Made by a program: the position numbers and the translations under genes
Assembly: GCA_035761805.1 (NCBI GenBank)
Contig: DASTQL010000113.1
Span: 1-8,690 of the forward strand
Length of the DNA stretch: 8,690 nucleotides
Reading direction: 5' to 3'
Source of the DNA: DASTQL01 sp035761805
GTDB lineage: Bacteria; Actinomycetota; Actinomycetes; Jiangellales; Jiangellaceae
Part shown: positions 1 to 5,600 of the stretch, piece after piece
Layout of the letters: the number at the start of each line of letters is the position of its first letter
Position numbering within the stretch: the stretch's first letter is position 1
Notes under the pieces: generated by a model
The model's input: the letters and a program-made list of their open reading frames with translations, nothing else
What the model was told of the DNA's origin: nothing
The model's database searches: none

Positions 1-74
1 CGGCAGGGGCGGCAGCGGCAGCGACGGACGCGCGGGCACGGCCGGCCAGGCTAGCCGTCCGACCCACGTGATCG

Positions 75-80
75 GGCAGG
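75..80 (+). promoter_or_regulatory. Ribosome binding site deciding the start of the dehydrogenase gene
   Basis: The hexamer GGCAGG lies 9 bases upstream of the ATG at 90 and directly abuts the earlier in-frame ATG at 81. Normal spacing favours the ATG at 90, which gives a protein beginning MDLGL, usual for this family. The remaining bases 1-74 hold no gene I can support. Confidence 0.45.
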
Positions 81-89
81 ATGGCCGCC

Positions 90-845
90 ATGGACCTGGG
101 ACTGCGTGATCGGGTGTACGTCGTGACCGGGGCCAGCCGCGGCCTCGGCCTGGCCACCGCCCGGGAGCTGGTCGCCGAGGGTGCCCGCGTCGTGCTGTCG
201 GCGCGGCACGAGCAGGGCGTGTCCGACGCCGTCGCCGGGCTGGGAGCGGACGCCGTGGGGGTGGTGGCCGACAACGCCGACCCGGACACGCCGCGGCGCC
301 TGGTCGAGGTGGCCACGCAGCAGTGGGGCCGGATCGACGGTGCGGTGGTGAGCGTCGGCGGGCCCGCGGCAGGCCGCGCAACGGAGATCTCCGACGCGGA
401 CTGGCGGGCCGGCTTCGAGTCGGTCTTCCTGGGGGCCCTGCGCCTGGCCCGGACGGTGGTGGGGTCCCTCGGCCCCGGGGGCTCGATCGTCCTCGTCCTG
501 TCGACCTCGGTGCGCTCCCCGATCCCCGGCCTCGCCGTCTCCAACGGACTGCGGCCGGGACTGGCCATGGTCGCCAAGGACCTCGCCGACGAGGTCGGCC
601 CACGCGGCGTCCGGGTCAACGGACTCCTCCCCGGACGCGTCGCCACCGACCGCACCGTCGAGCTGGACGAGCTCACCGGCGACGCCGAGGCGGCTCGGGC
701 CGAGCGATCGGCGACGATCCCCCTGCGCCGCTACGGCGAGCCGGAGGAGTTCGCCCGGGTCGCCGCGTTCGTGCTCTCACCGGCGGCGTCGTACGTCACA
801 GGGACCATGGTGGCGGTCGACGGGGGGGCACTGCGCGCGCTCTGA
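90..845 (+). CDS. SDR-family oxidoreductase with non-canonical active site
   Basis: A 251-residue short-chain dehydrogenase/reductase, close to the usual 250. The family is cytoplasmic and NAD(P)H-dependent, often acting on carbonyl/hydroxyl groups of acyl or other small substrates; the substrate here is unknown. The N-terminal Rossmann motif TGASRGLG (residues 13-20 from this start) binds the cofactor, and a GWGRID-like helix (QWGRID), the VRVNGLLPG segment and the C-terminal SYVTGTMVAVDGG complete a typical fold. The catalytic Tyr-x-x-x-Lys is absent: at the equivalent place the sequence reads SNGLR, with Ser151 for Tyr and Arg155 for Lys, while a serine-rich segment (STS from 138) remains at the Ser position. 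I recall a subset of FabG-like SDRs with this SN-x-x-R pattern, so it may be active by a modified mechanism or be a divergent member. An alternative start is ATG 81 (254 residues). It stands alone on this strand and converges on the ABC exporter. Confidence 0.9.
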   Translation: MDLGLRDRVYVVTGASRGLGLATARELVAEGARVVLSARHEQGVSDAVAGLGADAVGVVADNADPDTPRRLVEVATQQWGRIDGAVVSVGGPAAGRATEISDADWRAGFESVFLGALRLARTVVGSLGPGGSIVLVLSTSVRSPIPGLAVSNGLRPGLAMVAKDLADEVGPRGVRVNGLLPGRVATDRTVELDELTGDAEAARAERSATIPLRRYGEPEEFARVAAFVLSPAASYVTGTMVAVDGGALRAL

Positions 846-2741
846 TCAGACCGCGACGACGCCGCCGGAACGGGCCTGGTCGGCGAACTGGGTCCGGTAC
901 AGGTCGGCGTAGAGACCGCCGCGGGTCAGCAGCTCCTCGTGGCGACCCCGTTCGACGACCTGGCCGCGGTCCACGACCAGGATCTGGTCCGCGCCGCGCA
1001 CCGTCGAGAGCCGGTGTGCGATCACCAACGACGTCCGCCCCTGCAGGGCGGTGTCCAGCGCCCGCTGGAGGGCGACCTCCGACTCCGAGTCCAGGTGGGC
1101 GGTGGCCTCGTCGAGCACGACGATGCGCGGTGCCTTGAGCAGCAGCCGGGCGATGGCCAGGCGTTGCTTCTCGCCTCCCGACAGCCGGTACCCGCGATCT
1201 CCGACGACGGTCTCCAGGCCCTCGGGGAGCGAGGCGACCAGCTCCCAGATCTGGGCCGCCCGCAGCGCCCCCTCGAGCTCCTCGTCGGTCGCTCCGGGCC
1301 GGCCGTACGCGAGGTTGACGCGGATCGTGTCGTGGAAGAGGTGGGCGTCCTGGGTGACCACGCCGACCGTGCGGCGCAGTGACTCCAGCGTGGTCGTGCG
1401 GACGTCGGCGCCGCCGATGCGGACGGTCCCCGCGGTCGGGTCGTAGAGCCGGGAGACGAGGTGCGTGATGGTGGACTTCCCGGCACCCGACGGCCCGACG
1501 AGCGCGACCACCTGGCCGGGCTCCACCCGGAAGGTCACTCCGCGCAGGACCTCCGCGTCCGGCCTGGCCTCGAGGGTTGCCACCGCCTCCAGCGACGCCA
1601 GCGAGACCTCGTCGGCACCGGGGTAGCGGAATCGGACGTCGTCGAACTCGATGCTGGCGGCGTCGGCCGGCAGGTCGCGAGCGTCGGCCCGGTCGCGAAC
1701 CATCGGACTGAGGTCCAGGACCTCGAAGACCCGTTCGAAGCTCACCAGCGCAGTCATGACGTCCACCTGGACGTTGGACAGCGCGGTCAACGGCCCGTAG
1801 AGCCGGGTCAGCAGCGCGGCCAGGGCGACCAGCGTGCCCACCTGGAGGACGCCGTCGACGGCGAGCAGCCCGCCGAGGCCGTAGACGACCGCCGTCGCGA
1901 GCGCGGCGAGGAGGGTGAGACCGGTGAAGAAGAACCGGGCGTACATAGCCTGGACGATGCCGATGTCGCGGACCCTCCCCGCGTGCGCGGAGAAGCCGGC
2001 GGTCTCGTCCCCGTACCGGCCGAAGATCTTGACCAGCAACGCCCCGGCGACGTTGAACCGTTCGGTCATGGTCTGGCTCATCGTGGCGTTCAGCTGCATG
2101 CTCTCCCGGGAGATCGCGGCAAGCTTGCGACCGACGAACCGGGCGGGCAGGAGGAACAGGGGGACGAGCACGAGGACGACGAGGGTGATCTGCCAGGAGA
2201 GCACCACCATCGCCACGAGGGCGATCACCAGCGTGATCACGTTGCTGACGACCTGCGAGAGGGTCGAGGTGAACGCCTGCTGGGCCCCCACGACATCGCT
2301 GTTGAGCCGTGACACGAGCGAACCGGTCTGGGTCCGGGTGAAGAAGGCGACCGGCTGTCGCTGCACGTGGTCGAAGACCTCGGTGCGCAGGTCGTAGATC
2401 AGTCCCTCACCGGTCCGCGCGGACGCCCACCGCCCCACGAGGCCCAGCACGGCGTCGAGCACGGCCAGGACGGCTACCGCCGCGGCGCCCAGCACCACGA
2501 CCCGCCGGTCCCCGGGCGTGACGCCGCTGTCGATGATCCACTTCAGCAGCAGAGGCACCGCCGACGCGCTCACAGCGGCGAGCACGGTCGTGACGAGGAA
2601 GATGCTGATCTCGCGCCGGTATGGGACCGCGTACCGGCTGATCCGCCGCACGGTGCCCTTGGCCAGCCGCTGCCTGGCCACGCTCCCGTCACGGGTGTAC
2701 GACCGAAGCGTCGCCCACCCGCCGTGACCGCCCATCGACAT
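846..2741 (-). CDS. ABC exporter half-transporter (fused membrane and ATPase domains)
   Basis: A 631-residue type IV ABC exporter subunit. The membrane domain spans about residues 45-320, with six likely helices. The ATPase domain spans about 364-615: A-loop FRYPG (371-375), Walker A GPSGAGKST (416-424), Q-loop Gln464, signature LSGGE (520-524), Walker B VVLDE with catalytic Glu545, D-loop HLD, and H-loop His576. All catalytic residues are present, so a homodimer could be active; no partner half-transporter lies in the window. The substrate (lipid, peptide or drug) cannot be told from sequence. Between the A-loop and Walker A there are about 22 extra residues (376-397), which I recall in a group of actinobacterial exporters. 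The start ATG follows a purine-rich GAGGAGGGGAGGGG leader; a second ATG two codons in is possible. The gene lies 97 bases downstream of the crotonase-family gene on the same strand, so it may be read through or have its own promoter. Confidence 0.95.
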   Translation of the reverse strand: MSMGGHGGWATLRSYTRDGSVARQRLAKGTVRRISRYAVPYRREISIFLVTTVLAAVSASAVPLLLKWIIDSGVTPGDRRVVVLGAAAVAVLAVLDAVLGLVGRWASARTGEGLIYDLRTEVFDHVQRQPVAFFTRTQTGSLVSRLNSDVVGAQQAFTSTLSQVVSNVITLVIALVAMVVLSWQITLVVLVLVPLFLLPARFVGRKLAAISRESMQLNATMSQTMTERFNVAGALLVKIFGRYGDETAGFSAHAGRVRDIGIVQAMYARFFFTGLTLLAALATAVVYGLGGLLAVDGVLQVGTLVALAALLTRLYGPLTALSNVQVDVMTALVSFERVFEVLDLSPMVRDRADARDLPADAASIEFDDVRFRYPGADEVSLASLEAVATLEARPDAEVLRGVTFRVEPGQVVALVGPSGAGKSTITHLVSRLYDPTAGTVRIGGADVRTTTLESLRRTVGVVTQDAHLFHDTIRVNLAYGRPGATDEELEGALRAAQIWELVASLPEGLETVVGDRGYRLSGGEKQRLAIARLLLKAPRIVVLDEATAHLDSESEVALQRALDTALQGRTSLVIAHRLSTVRGADQILVVDRGQVVERGRHEELLTRGGLYADLYRTQFADQARSGGVVAV

Positions 2742-2772
2742 GTGCCCCTCCCCTCCTCACCGACGGCCGCCC

Positions 2773-2797
2773 AACGCCCCCCGGGGCGGCGTTTGTT
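2773..2797 (-). terminator. Possible hairpin terminator between the crotonase gene and the ABC exporter
   Basis: AACGCC (2773-2778) pairs with GGCGTT (2788-2793), with further C/G pairing inside (CCCC against GGGG) and one bulged base. The T-run GTTTGTT follows on the plus strand, where no gene ends nearby; on the minus strand, the direction of the flanking genes, only a short GTTGGG follows. It sits 42 bases past the crotonase stop, where a terminator would make sense, but the missing U-tract makes it weak. It could instead be chance pairing in GC-rich DNA. Confidence 0.3.
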
Positions 2798-2838
2798 CCG
2801 CCGGGGCCGCCAGGGCGTCCGGGTGCGGCTGCTCGGCG

Positions 2839-3633
2839 TCAGGCGTCACGCGCGGCGAGCATCGCGGCCAGGCGGCCGGCCTGCGCGGCCCGCTCGGCGG
2901 CCCGCTGTCGATCGGGCGTCCGGGACGCGGCGTCCCGCAGGAGTGCCTTGGTGGCGAGCAGCGCACCGGGAGGGGCGCCCAGCAGCGCGGCCACCAGGTC
3001 GGTCGTGGCCGCCTCCAGCTCGGCCCGGGGCACGACGGCGGTGGCCAGTCCGAGGTCGTGCGCCTCGGCCGCGTCCACCCAGCGCCCGGTCGCGCAGATC
3101 TCCAGGGCCCGGGAGTAGCCCACCGCCTCGACGAGCGGTGCCGTCCCGGTGAGGTCCGGGACCAGACCCAGCGAGGTCTCGCGCATGGCGAACCGTGCGT
3201 CGTCGGCGCACAGCCGGAGGTCGCAGGCCAGTGCCAGCTGGAAGCCCGCACCGACCGCATGGCCCTGCACGGCTGCGATGCTGACCGCCGGGCCGTCGCG
3301 CCACCAGGTGAACGCCTCCTGGAAGGCGACGATCGCGGCGTCGAGTTCGGCCGGGGGCAGGGCGGCGAGGTCCAGCAGCGCCGGCCCGCCGTCGACCTGG
3401 CCGCCCTGGAGGATCGCGCGGTCCAGCCCGGCGCTGAAGGACGGGCCCTCGCCCCGCAGGACCACGACCCGGACATCGTCGCCCAGCCGGTCACGGACGG
3501 CGGCGAGCGCCCGCCACATGGCCGGGCTCTGGGCGTTGCGCCGCTCGGGTCGGGCCAGGGTGACGGTGGCGACCGGGCCGGACGTCTCGAGCCGCAGCCC
3601 GACGCCGGCCAGGTCGTCGTCCAGCGTGCTCAG
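2839..3633 (-). CDS. Enoyl-CoA hydratase/isomerase (crotonase) family protein, inferred CTG start
   Basis: With the CTG at 3633 as start this is 264 residues, the normal crotonase length. The N-terminal strand VATVTLARPERRNAQS, the first oxyanion-hole segment FSAGLD (66-71) and the second HAVGAGFQLA (about 126-135) identify the acyl-CoA-binding fold, likely cytoplasmic and acting on a CoA thioester. Of the two glutamates used by classical hydratases, the first is replaced by Gln132 and the second is kept as Glu152 (in RETSLG), with Asp160 in LVPDLTGT; so isomerase, hydrolase or another crotonase reaction is as likely as hydration. An ATG start at 3519 would give 226 residues and cut off the conserved N-terminus. 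In this frame no ATG, GTG or TTG occurs from the upstream stop at 3748-3750 down to 3519, whereas the CTG overlaps the TGA of the preceding HTH gene (CTGA). Translation is probably coupled to that gene. The exact substrate is unknown. Confidence 0.88.
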   Translation of the reverse strand: MSTLDDDLAGVGLRLETSGPVATVTLARPERRNAQSPAMWRALAAVRDRLGDDVRVVVLRGEGPSFSAGLDRAILQGGQVDGGPALLDLAALPPAELDAAIVAFQEAFTWWRDGPAVSIAAVQGHAVGAGFQLALACDLRLCADDARFAMRETSLGLVPDLTGTAPLVEAVGYSRALEICATGRWVDAAEAHDLGLATAVVPRAELEAATTDLVAALLGAPPGALLATKALLRDAASRTPDRQRAAERAAQAGRLAAMLAARDA

Positions 3634-3851
3634 GCCTTGGCCTTCGCCCTGCCGCGGGTGGCTCCCCCGCGACCCCGGAGCTGGACCCCGGTCTCGCTGA
3701 GCACCCGATGCACGAAGCCGTAGGACCGGCCCGTCTCGGAAGCGAGGTCACGGATGCTGGCCCCGCCCTCGTACTTCTTCCGCAGGTCGGTCGCCAACTT
3801 GTCCCGGTCGCTCCCACTGATCCGGGCACCCTTCGCCAGCTTCTCGGCCAC
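3630..3851 (-). CDS. Small helix-turn-helix protein
   Basis: A 73-residue basic protein starting at GTG 3851, four bases after a perfect GGAGG. The reading frame is open further upstream, but that part overlaps the sortase gene in another frame and has no family support. Residues about 28-55 (GGASIRDLASETGRSYGFVHRVLSETG) form a resolvase-like helix-turn-helix: ASIRDLA as first helix, a turn at ETG, and RSYGFVHRVL as recognition helix. The N-terminus is Lys/Arg-rich and the tail (LRGRGGATRGRAKAKA) is Gly/Arg/Lys-rich, fitting nucleic-acid contact. I recognise it as a small HTH protein widespread in actinobacteria, without a function I can name. It is likely cytoplasmic and DNA-binding. Its stop overlaps the first codon of the crotonase-family gene, so the two are probably made from one transcript. 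Regulation of that gene or its own promoter is a guess only. Confidence 0.88.
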   Translation of the reverse strand: MAEKLAKGARISGSDRDKLATDLRKKYEGGASIRDLASETGRSYGFVHRVLSETGVQLRGRGGATRGRAKAKA

Positions 3852-3855
3852 GTGT

Positions 3856-3860
3856 CCTCC
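3856..3860 (-). promoter_or_regulatory. Ribosome binding site of the HTH gene
   Basis: GGAGG on the minus strand, followed by ACAC and the GTG at 3851. The spacing of 4 is short but the match to the anti-Shine-Dalgarno is complete, and it decides the start against longer in-frame options. The remaining 83-base gap up to the sortase stop shows no convincing promoter hexamers. Confidence 0.6.
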
Positions 3861-3934
3861 CTGGTCGACGGTCTCGCTAGGACCATGATCCGTCGAAGAT
3901 CGCGTCAGTGCCAGCCGGATCTGGATCTCGACCG

Positions 3935-4621
3935 TCAGACCGGCTCCATGACGACCACCACGTTGCTGTCCCAGCCGGATCCGCGGCGATACGCGCCGCC
4001 GCAGGTGACCAGGACGACCCGTTCCGGGCCGTCCTGGGCGAACAGCTCCTCGTAGGGCAGCTCCACCTTCTCGTAGGTCAGCACCTCGGTCACCAGGTAG
4101 TCGTGCGCCTCCCCGGCGTCGTCGGTGACCGTGGCCGTGGCGCCCACCTCGAGGTCCTTGGCCCGGGTGAACGGTCCCTTGCCGTACTCCCGGCTGTCCA
4201 GGTGCGCGTCGAGGACCACCGTGCCAGTACCGGCTCCCGGACCGACGCCATCGGACCACCAGCCGACGACCCAGGGCTCGGGCGGCACCTGCATGACGCC
4301 GTCGTCCGTGCCCACCGGGACGACCTCGGAGTCCACGTCGATGGCCGGGATCGCCAGGCCGACGGGCGCGGCGAAGGACTCCCCCGAGGGACTCAGCCGC
4401 TGCCAACCGCTCGTCCGGGTGGGCTCGGGAGCCGGGGTCGGGCTGATGACCGCCGGCGCCGTGGTGGTCGTCGCCGGAGCCGGTTCGGGAGCCGTGGTAG
4501 GACCGGCGCCCGGGTCGTCGGAGCCGCACGCGACGAGCAGGGCCAGGGCGAGCACACCGGTGGGGGCGGCGGCGAGGAGCCCCCGCCGCCGCCCCCGGTG
4601 GCTGTCGTCGGACGGGGTCAC
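3935..4621 (-). CDS. Class F sortase with lipoprotein-like N-terminus
   Basis: A 228-residue extracytoplasmic transpeptidase expected to cleave a sorting signal in a secreted protein and join it to the cell envelope. Basic residues RGRRRG (9-14) and a hydrophobic stretch (15-31) lead to a lipobox LVAC with Cys32, then GSDD and a Pro/Thr/Ala-rich linker (about 40-70). The sortase domain spans about 84-228: IPAIDVDSEVVPVG, a PPEP-x-VVGWW segment, His140 in DAHLDS, and Cys207 in the LVTCGG active-site motif. Arginines 212-213 follow, but the place just before the last strand, where I expect the third catalytic Arg, reads WDSNVVVV. The layout matches the actinobacterial class F group. The start GTG overlaps the TGA of the DUF4397 gene (GTGA), which argues for coupled translation and makes that protein the obvious candidate substrate. 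Whether Cys32 is lipidated or the stretch is a plain membrane anchor is not proven. Confidence 0.9.
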   Translation of the reverse strand: MTPSDDSHRGRRRGLLAAAPTGVLALALLVACGSDDPGAGPTTAPEPAPATTTTAPAVISPTPAPEPTRTSGWQRLSPSGESFAAPVGLAIPAIDVDSEVVPVGTDDGVMQVPPEPWVVGWWSDGVGPGAGTGTVVLDAHLDSREYGKGPFTRAKDLEVGATATVTDDAGEAHDYLVTEVLTYEKVELPYEELFAQDGPERVVLVTCGGAYRRGSGWDSNVVVVMEPV

Positions 4622-5472
4622 GTGTCCTGTCGGCGAGCGCGGACCACGGCCATGGTGGCGCCGAACCCGGCCAGCAGGAACAGGCCGAACGCGGCGACGG
4701 CGACGCTGCTGCCTGGGCCACCGGCGCCCTGGCCGGCGGGGACGGCCGTCGGCGGCTTGGCCGTGGCGACTGGCGAAGTCGGCTCGGGCTTCGGCGTCTC
4801 GTCGCAGTCCTCCGTCCCGACCTCGTAGTCGATCAGGAGCAGGTCCAGACTCTCGTCCGCTGCAGCGCCGACGGCGTACACCACGGTCGCGACCCCCTCC
4901 AGGACCTCGAGATCGACCGGGCCGATGGCCACGGTGTCGGTCCCGGCGAGGCGGACCTCCGCCTCGTACGTCCCCGCGGGCAGGGCTGCGGCGAGCTCCT
5001 CACCGTTGGCGAACGTGCCCAAGACCGTACCCTCGACGGCGACGTCGACCTCGGGCGCGGCGGCGGTGTGCCGGAGGACCACGCCGCCCTCCCCGGCGCA
5101 GAGGGGCGGGAAGACGTCCTCGAACTCGGACACCGTCGCCTCGCCCTCGGCGTCGAGGTGGGCGACCAGGGACAGGGCGACGTCGGCGACGACCGTGACC
5201 GGGCCGAGCAAGGTGTCGGTCCCAGTCTCGTCCAGGATCTCGACGTCGAACTCCGCCCCGGCCGGGAGGGTCAGGACGGCCGGGTTGTCGTCACCTTCGA
5301 AGGTGAAGTCGTCCAGCGCGACCTCACCGTCCACGGCGACGTCGACGGTGAGGCCTGGGATCGCGTGGACGACGGTGACATCCACCTCGTCCTGGGCGTG
5401 GGCCGGCAGGGCGGCCAGGGCGGGCAGGAGGAGGCCGGCCGACACGGCGGCGGCAAGGCGACGTACGCCCAT
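4618..5472 (-). CDS. Secreted DUF4397 protein with C-terminal membrane anchor
   Basis: A 284-residue exported protein. Residues 1-26 are a Sec signal peptide (MGVRRLAAAV..., cleavage expected after AHA, before Gln27). Residues about 30-218 form the DUF4397 region, seen as two related beta-rich halves: VVHAIPGLTVDVAVDGE near 34 and LRHTAAAPEVDVAVEG near 133, each followed by an LPAG turn (69-72 and 164-167). Two cysteines (125, 223) could pair. A Pro/Thr-rich linker (226-245) precedes VPAGQGAGG, a hydrophobic helix (about 256-277) and the basic tail RARRQDT, the architecture of a sortase substrate but without LPXTG. Function is unknown; DUF4397 proteins are cell-surface proteins with no settled role. 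The start ATG has GAGGGG 8 bases upstream. The stop overlaps the sortase start, so the pair forms one unit, probably with its own promoter in the 128-base gap upstream. Confidence 0.9.
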   Translation of the reverse strand: MGVRRLAAAVSAGLLLPALAALPAHAQDEVDVTVVHAIPGLTVDVAVDGEVALDDFTFEGDDNPAVLTLPAGAEFDVEILDETGTDTLLGPVTVVADVALSLVAHLDAEGEATVSEFEDVFPPLCAGEGGVVLRHTAAAPEVDVAVEGTVLGTFANGEELAAALPAGTYEAEVRLAGTDTVAIGPVDLEVLEGVATVVYAVGAAADESLDLLLIDYEVGTEDCDETPKPEPTSPVATAKPPTAVPAGQGAGGPGSSVAVAAFGLFLLAGFGATMAVVRARRQDT

Positions 5473-5530
5473 GGGTGGATCCCCTCATGATCGTGGCGCC
5501 GCCGTCCCAGGCGGCACTCGGGCGCCCCGA

Positions 5531-5559
5531 ACCGTAGCAGCGCCCGCCCTCGCGGCGAA
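5531..5559 (-). promoter_or_regulatory. Candidate promoter for the DUF4397-sortase pair
   Basis: On the minus strand TTCGCC (5554-5559) and TACGGT (5531-5536) are separated by exactly 17 bases. TACGGT fits the loose actinobacterial TAnnnT pattern, but the -35 element matches the consensus at only 3 of 6 positions. It would start a transcript about 50 bases before the ATG at 5472. Such matches occur by chance, so this is a guess supported mainly by position. Confidence 0.3.
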
Positions 5560-5571
5560 CAGCGCACCGCG

Positions 5572-5596
5572 GATGTGACCGGACCGAGATGTCACC
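5572..5596 (+). repeat. Paired GATGTSACC repeats next to the DUF4397 promoter region
   Basis: GATGTGACC (5572-5580) and GATGTCACC (5588-5596) are direct copies with one mismatch, start to start 16 bases apart. The cores GTGAC (5575-5579) and GTCAC (5591-5595) also form an inverted repeat with an 11-base spacer. The element lies just after the ABC-F stop and upstream of the candidate promoter, where an operator or activator site could be. No regulator is implied by the sequence alone. Confidence 0.3.
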
Positions 5597-5600
5597 CGGG

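Noticed and set aside
323..1138. Plus-strand open frame of 271 codons across the dehydrogenase and exporter genes.
   Set aside because: It is an Arg/Pro/Gly-rich shadow frame of high-GC DNA, overlapping two well-supported genes.
1461..2312. Plus-strand open frame of 283 codons opposite the ABC exporter.
   Set aside because: It is antisense to a gene with all ABC motifs, has low-complexity charged composition and no recognisable domain.
3852..4721. A long upstream extension of the HTH reading frame (open to 4721).
   Set aside because: It runs over the sortase gene and into the DUF4397 gene in another frame and is Arg/Gly-rich without family features. The GTG at 3851 has a perfect GGAGG site.
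4717..4743. A classical LPXTG sorting signal in the DUF4397 protein.
   Set aside because: No LPXTG or close variant is present before the C-terminal helix; only VPAGQGAGG is found there.
5498..5515. Hairpin GCCGCC - 6 bases - GGCGGC as terminator of the ABC-F gene.
   Set aside because: No T-run follows on either strand, and such short GC stems are common in DNA of this composition. It could equally lie in the leader of the DUF4397 transcript.
5575..5595. The GTGAC/GTCAC inverted repeat as a CRP-type site.
   Set aside because: CRP sites have a spacer of 6 between TGTGA and TCACA. Here the spacing is far longer.
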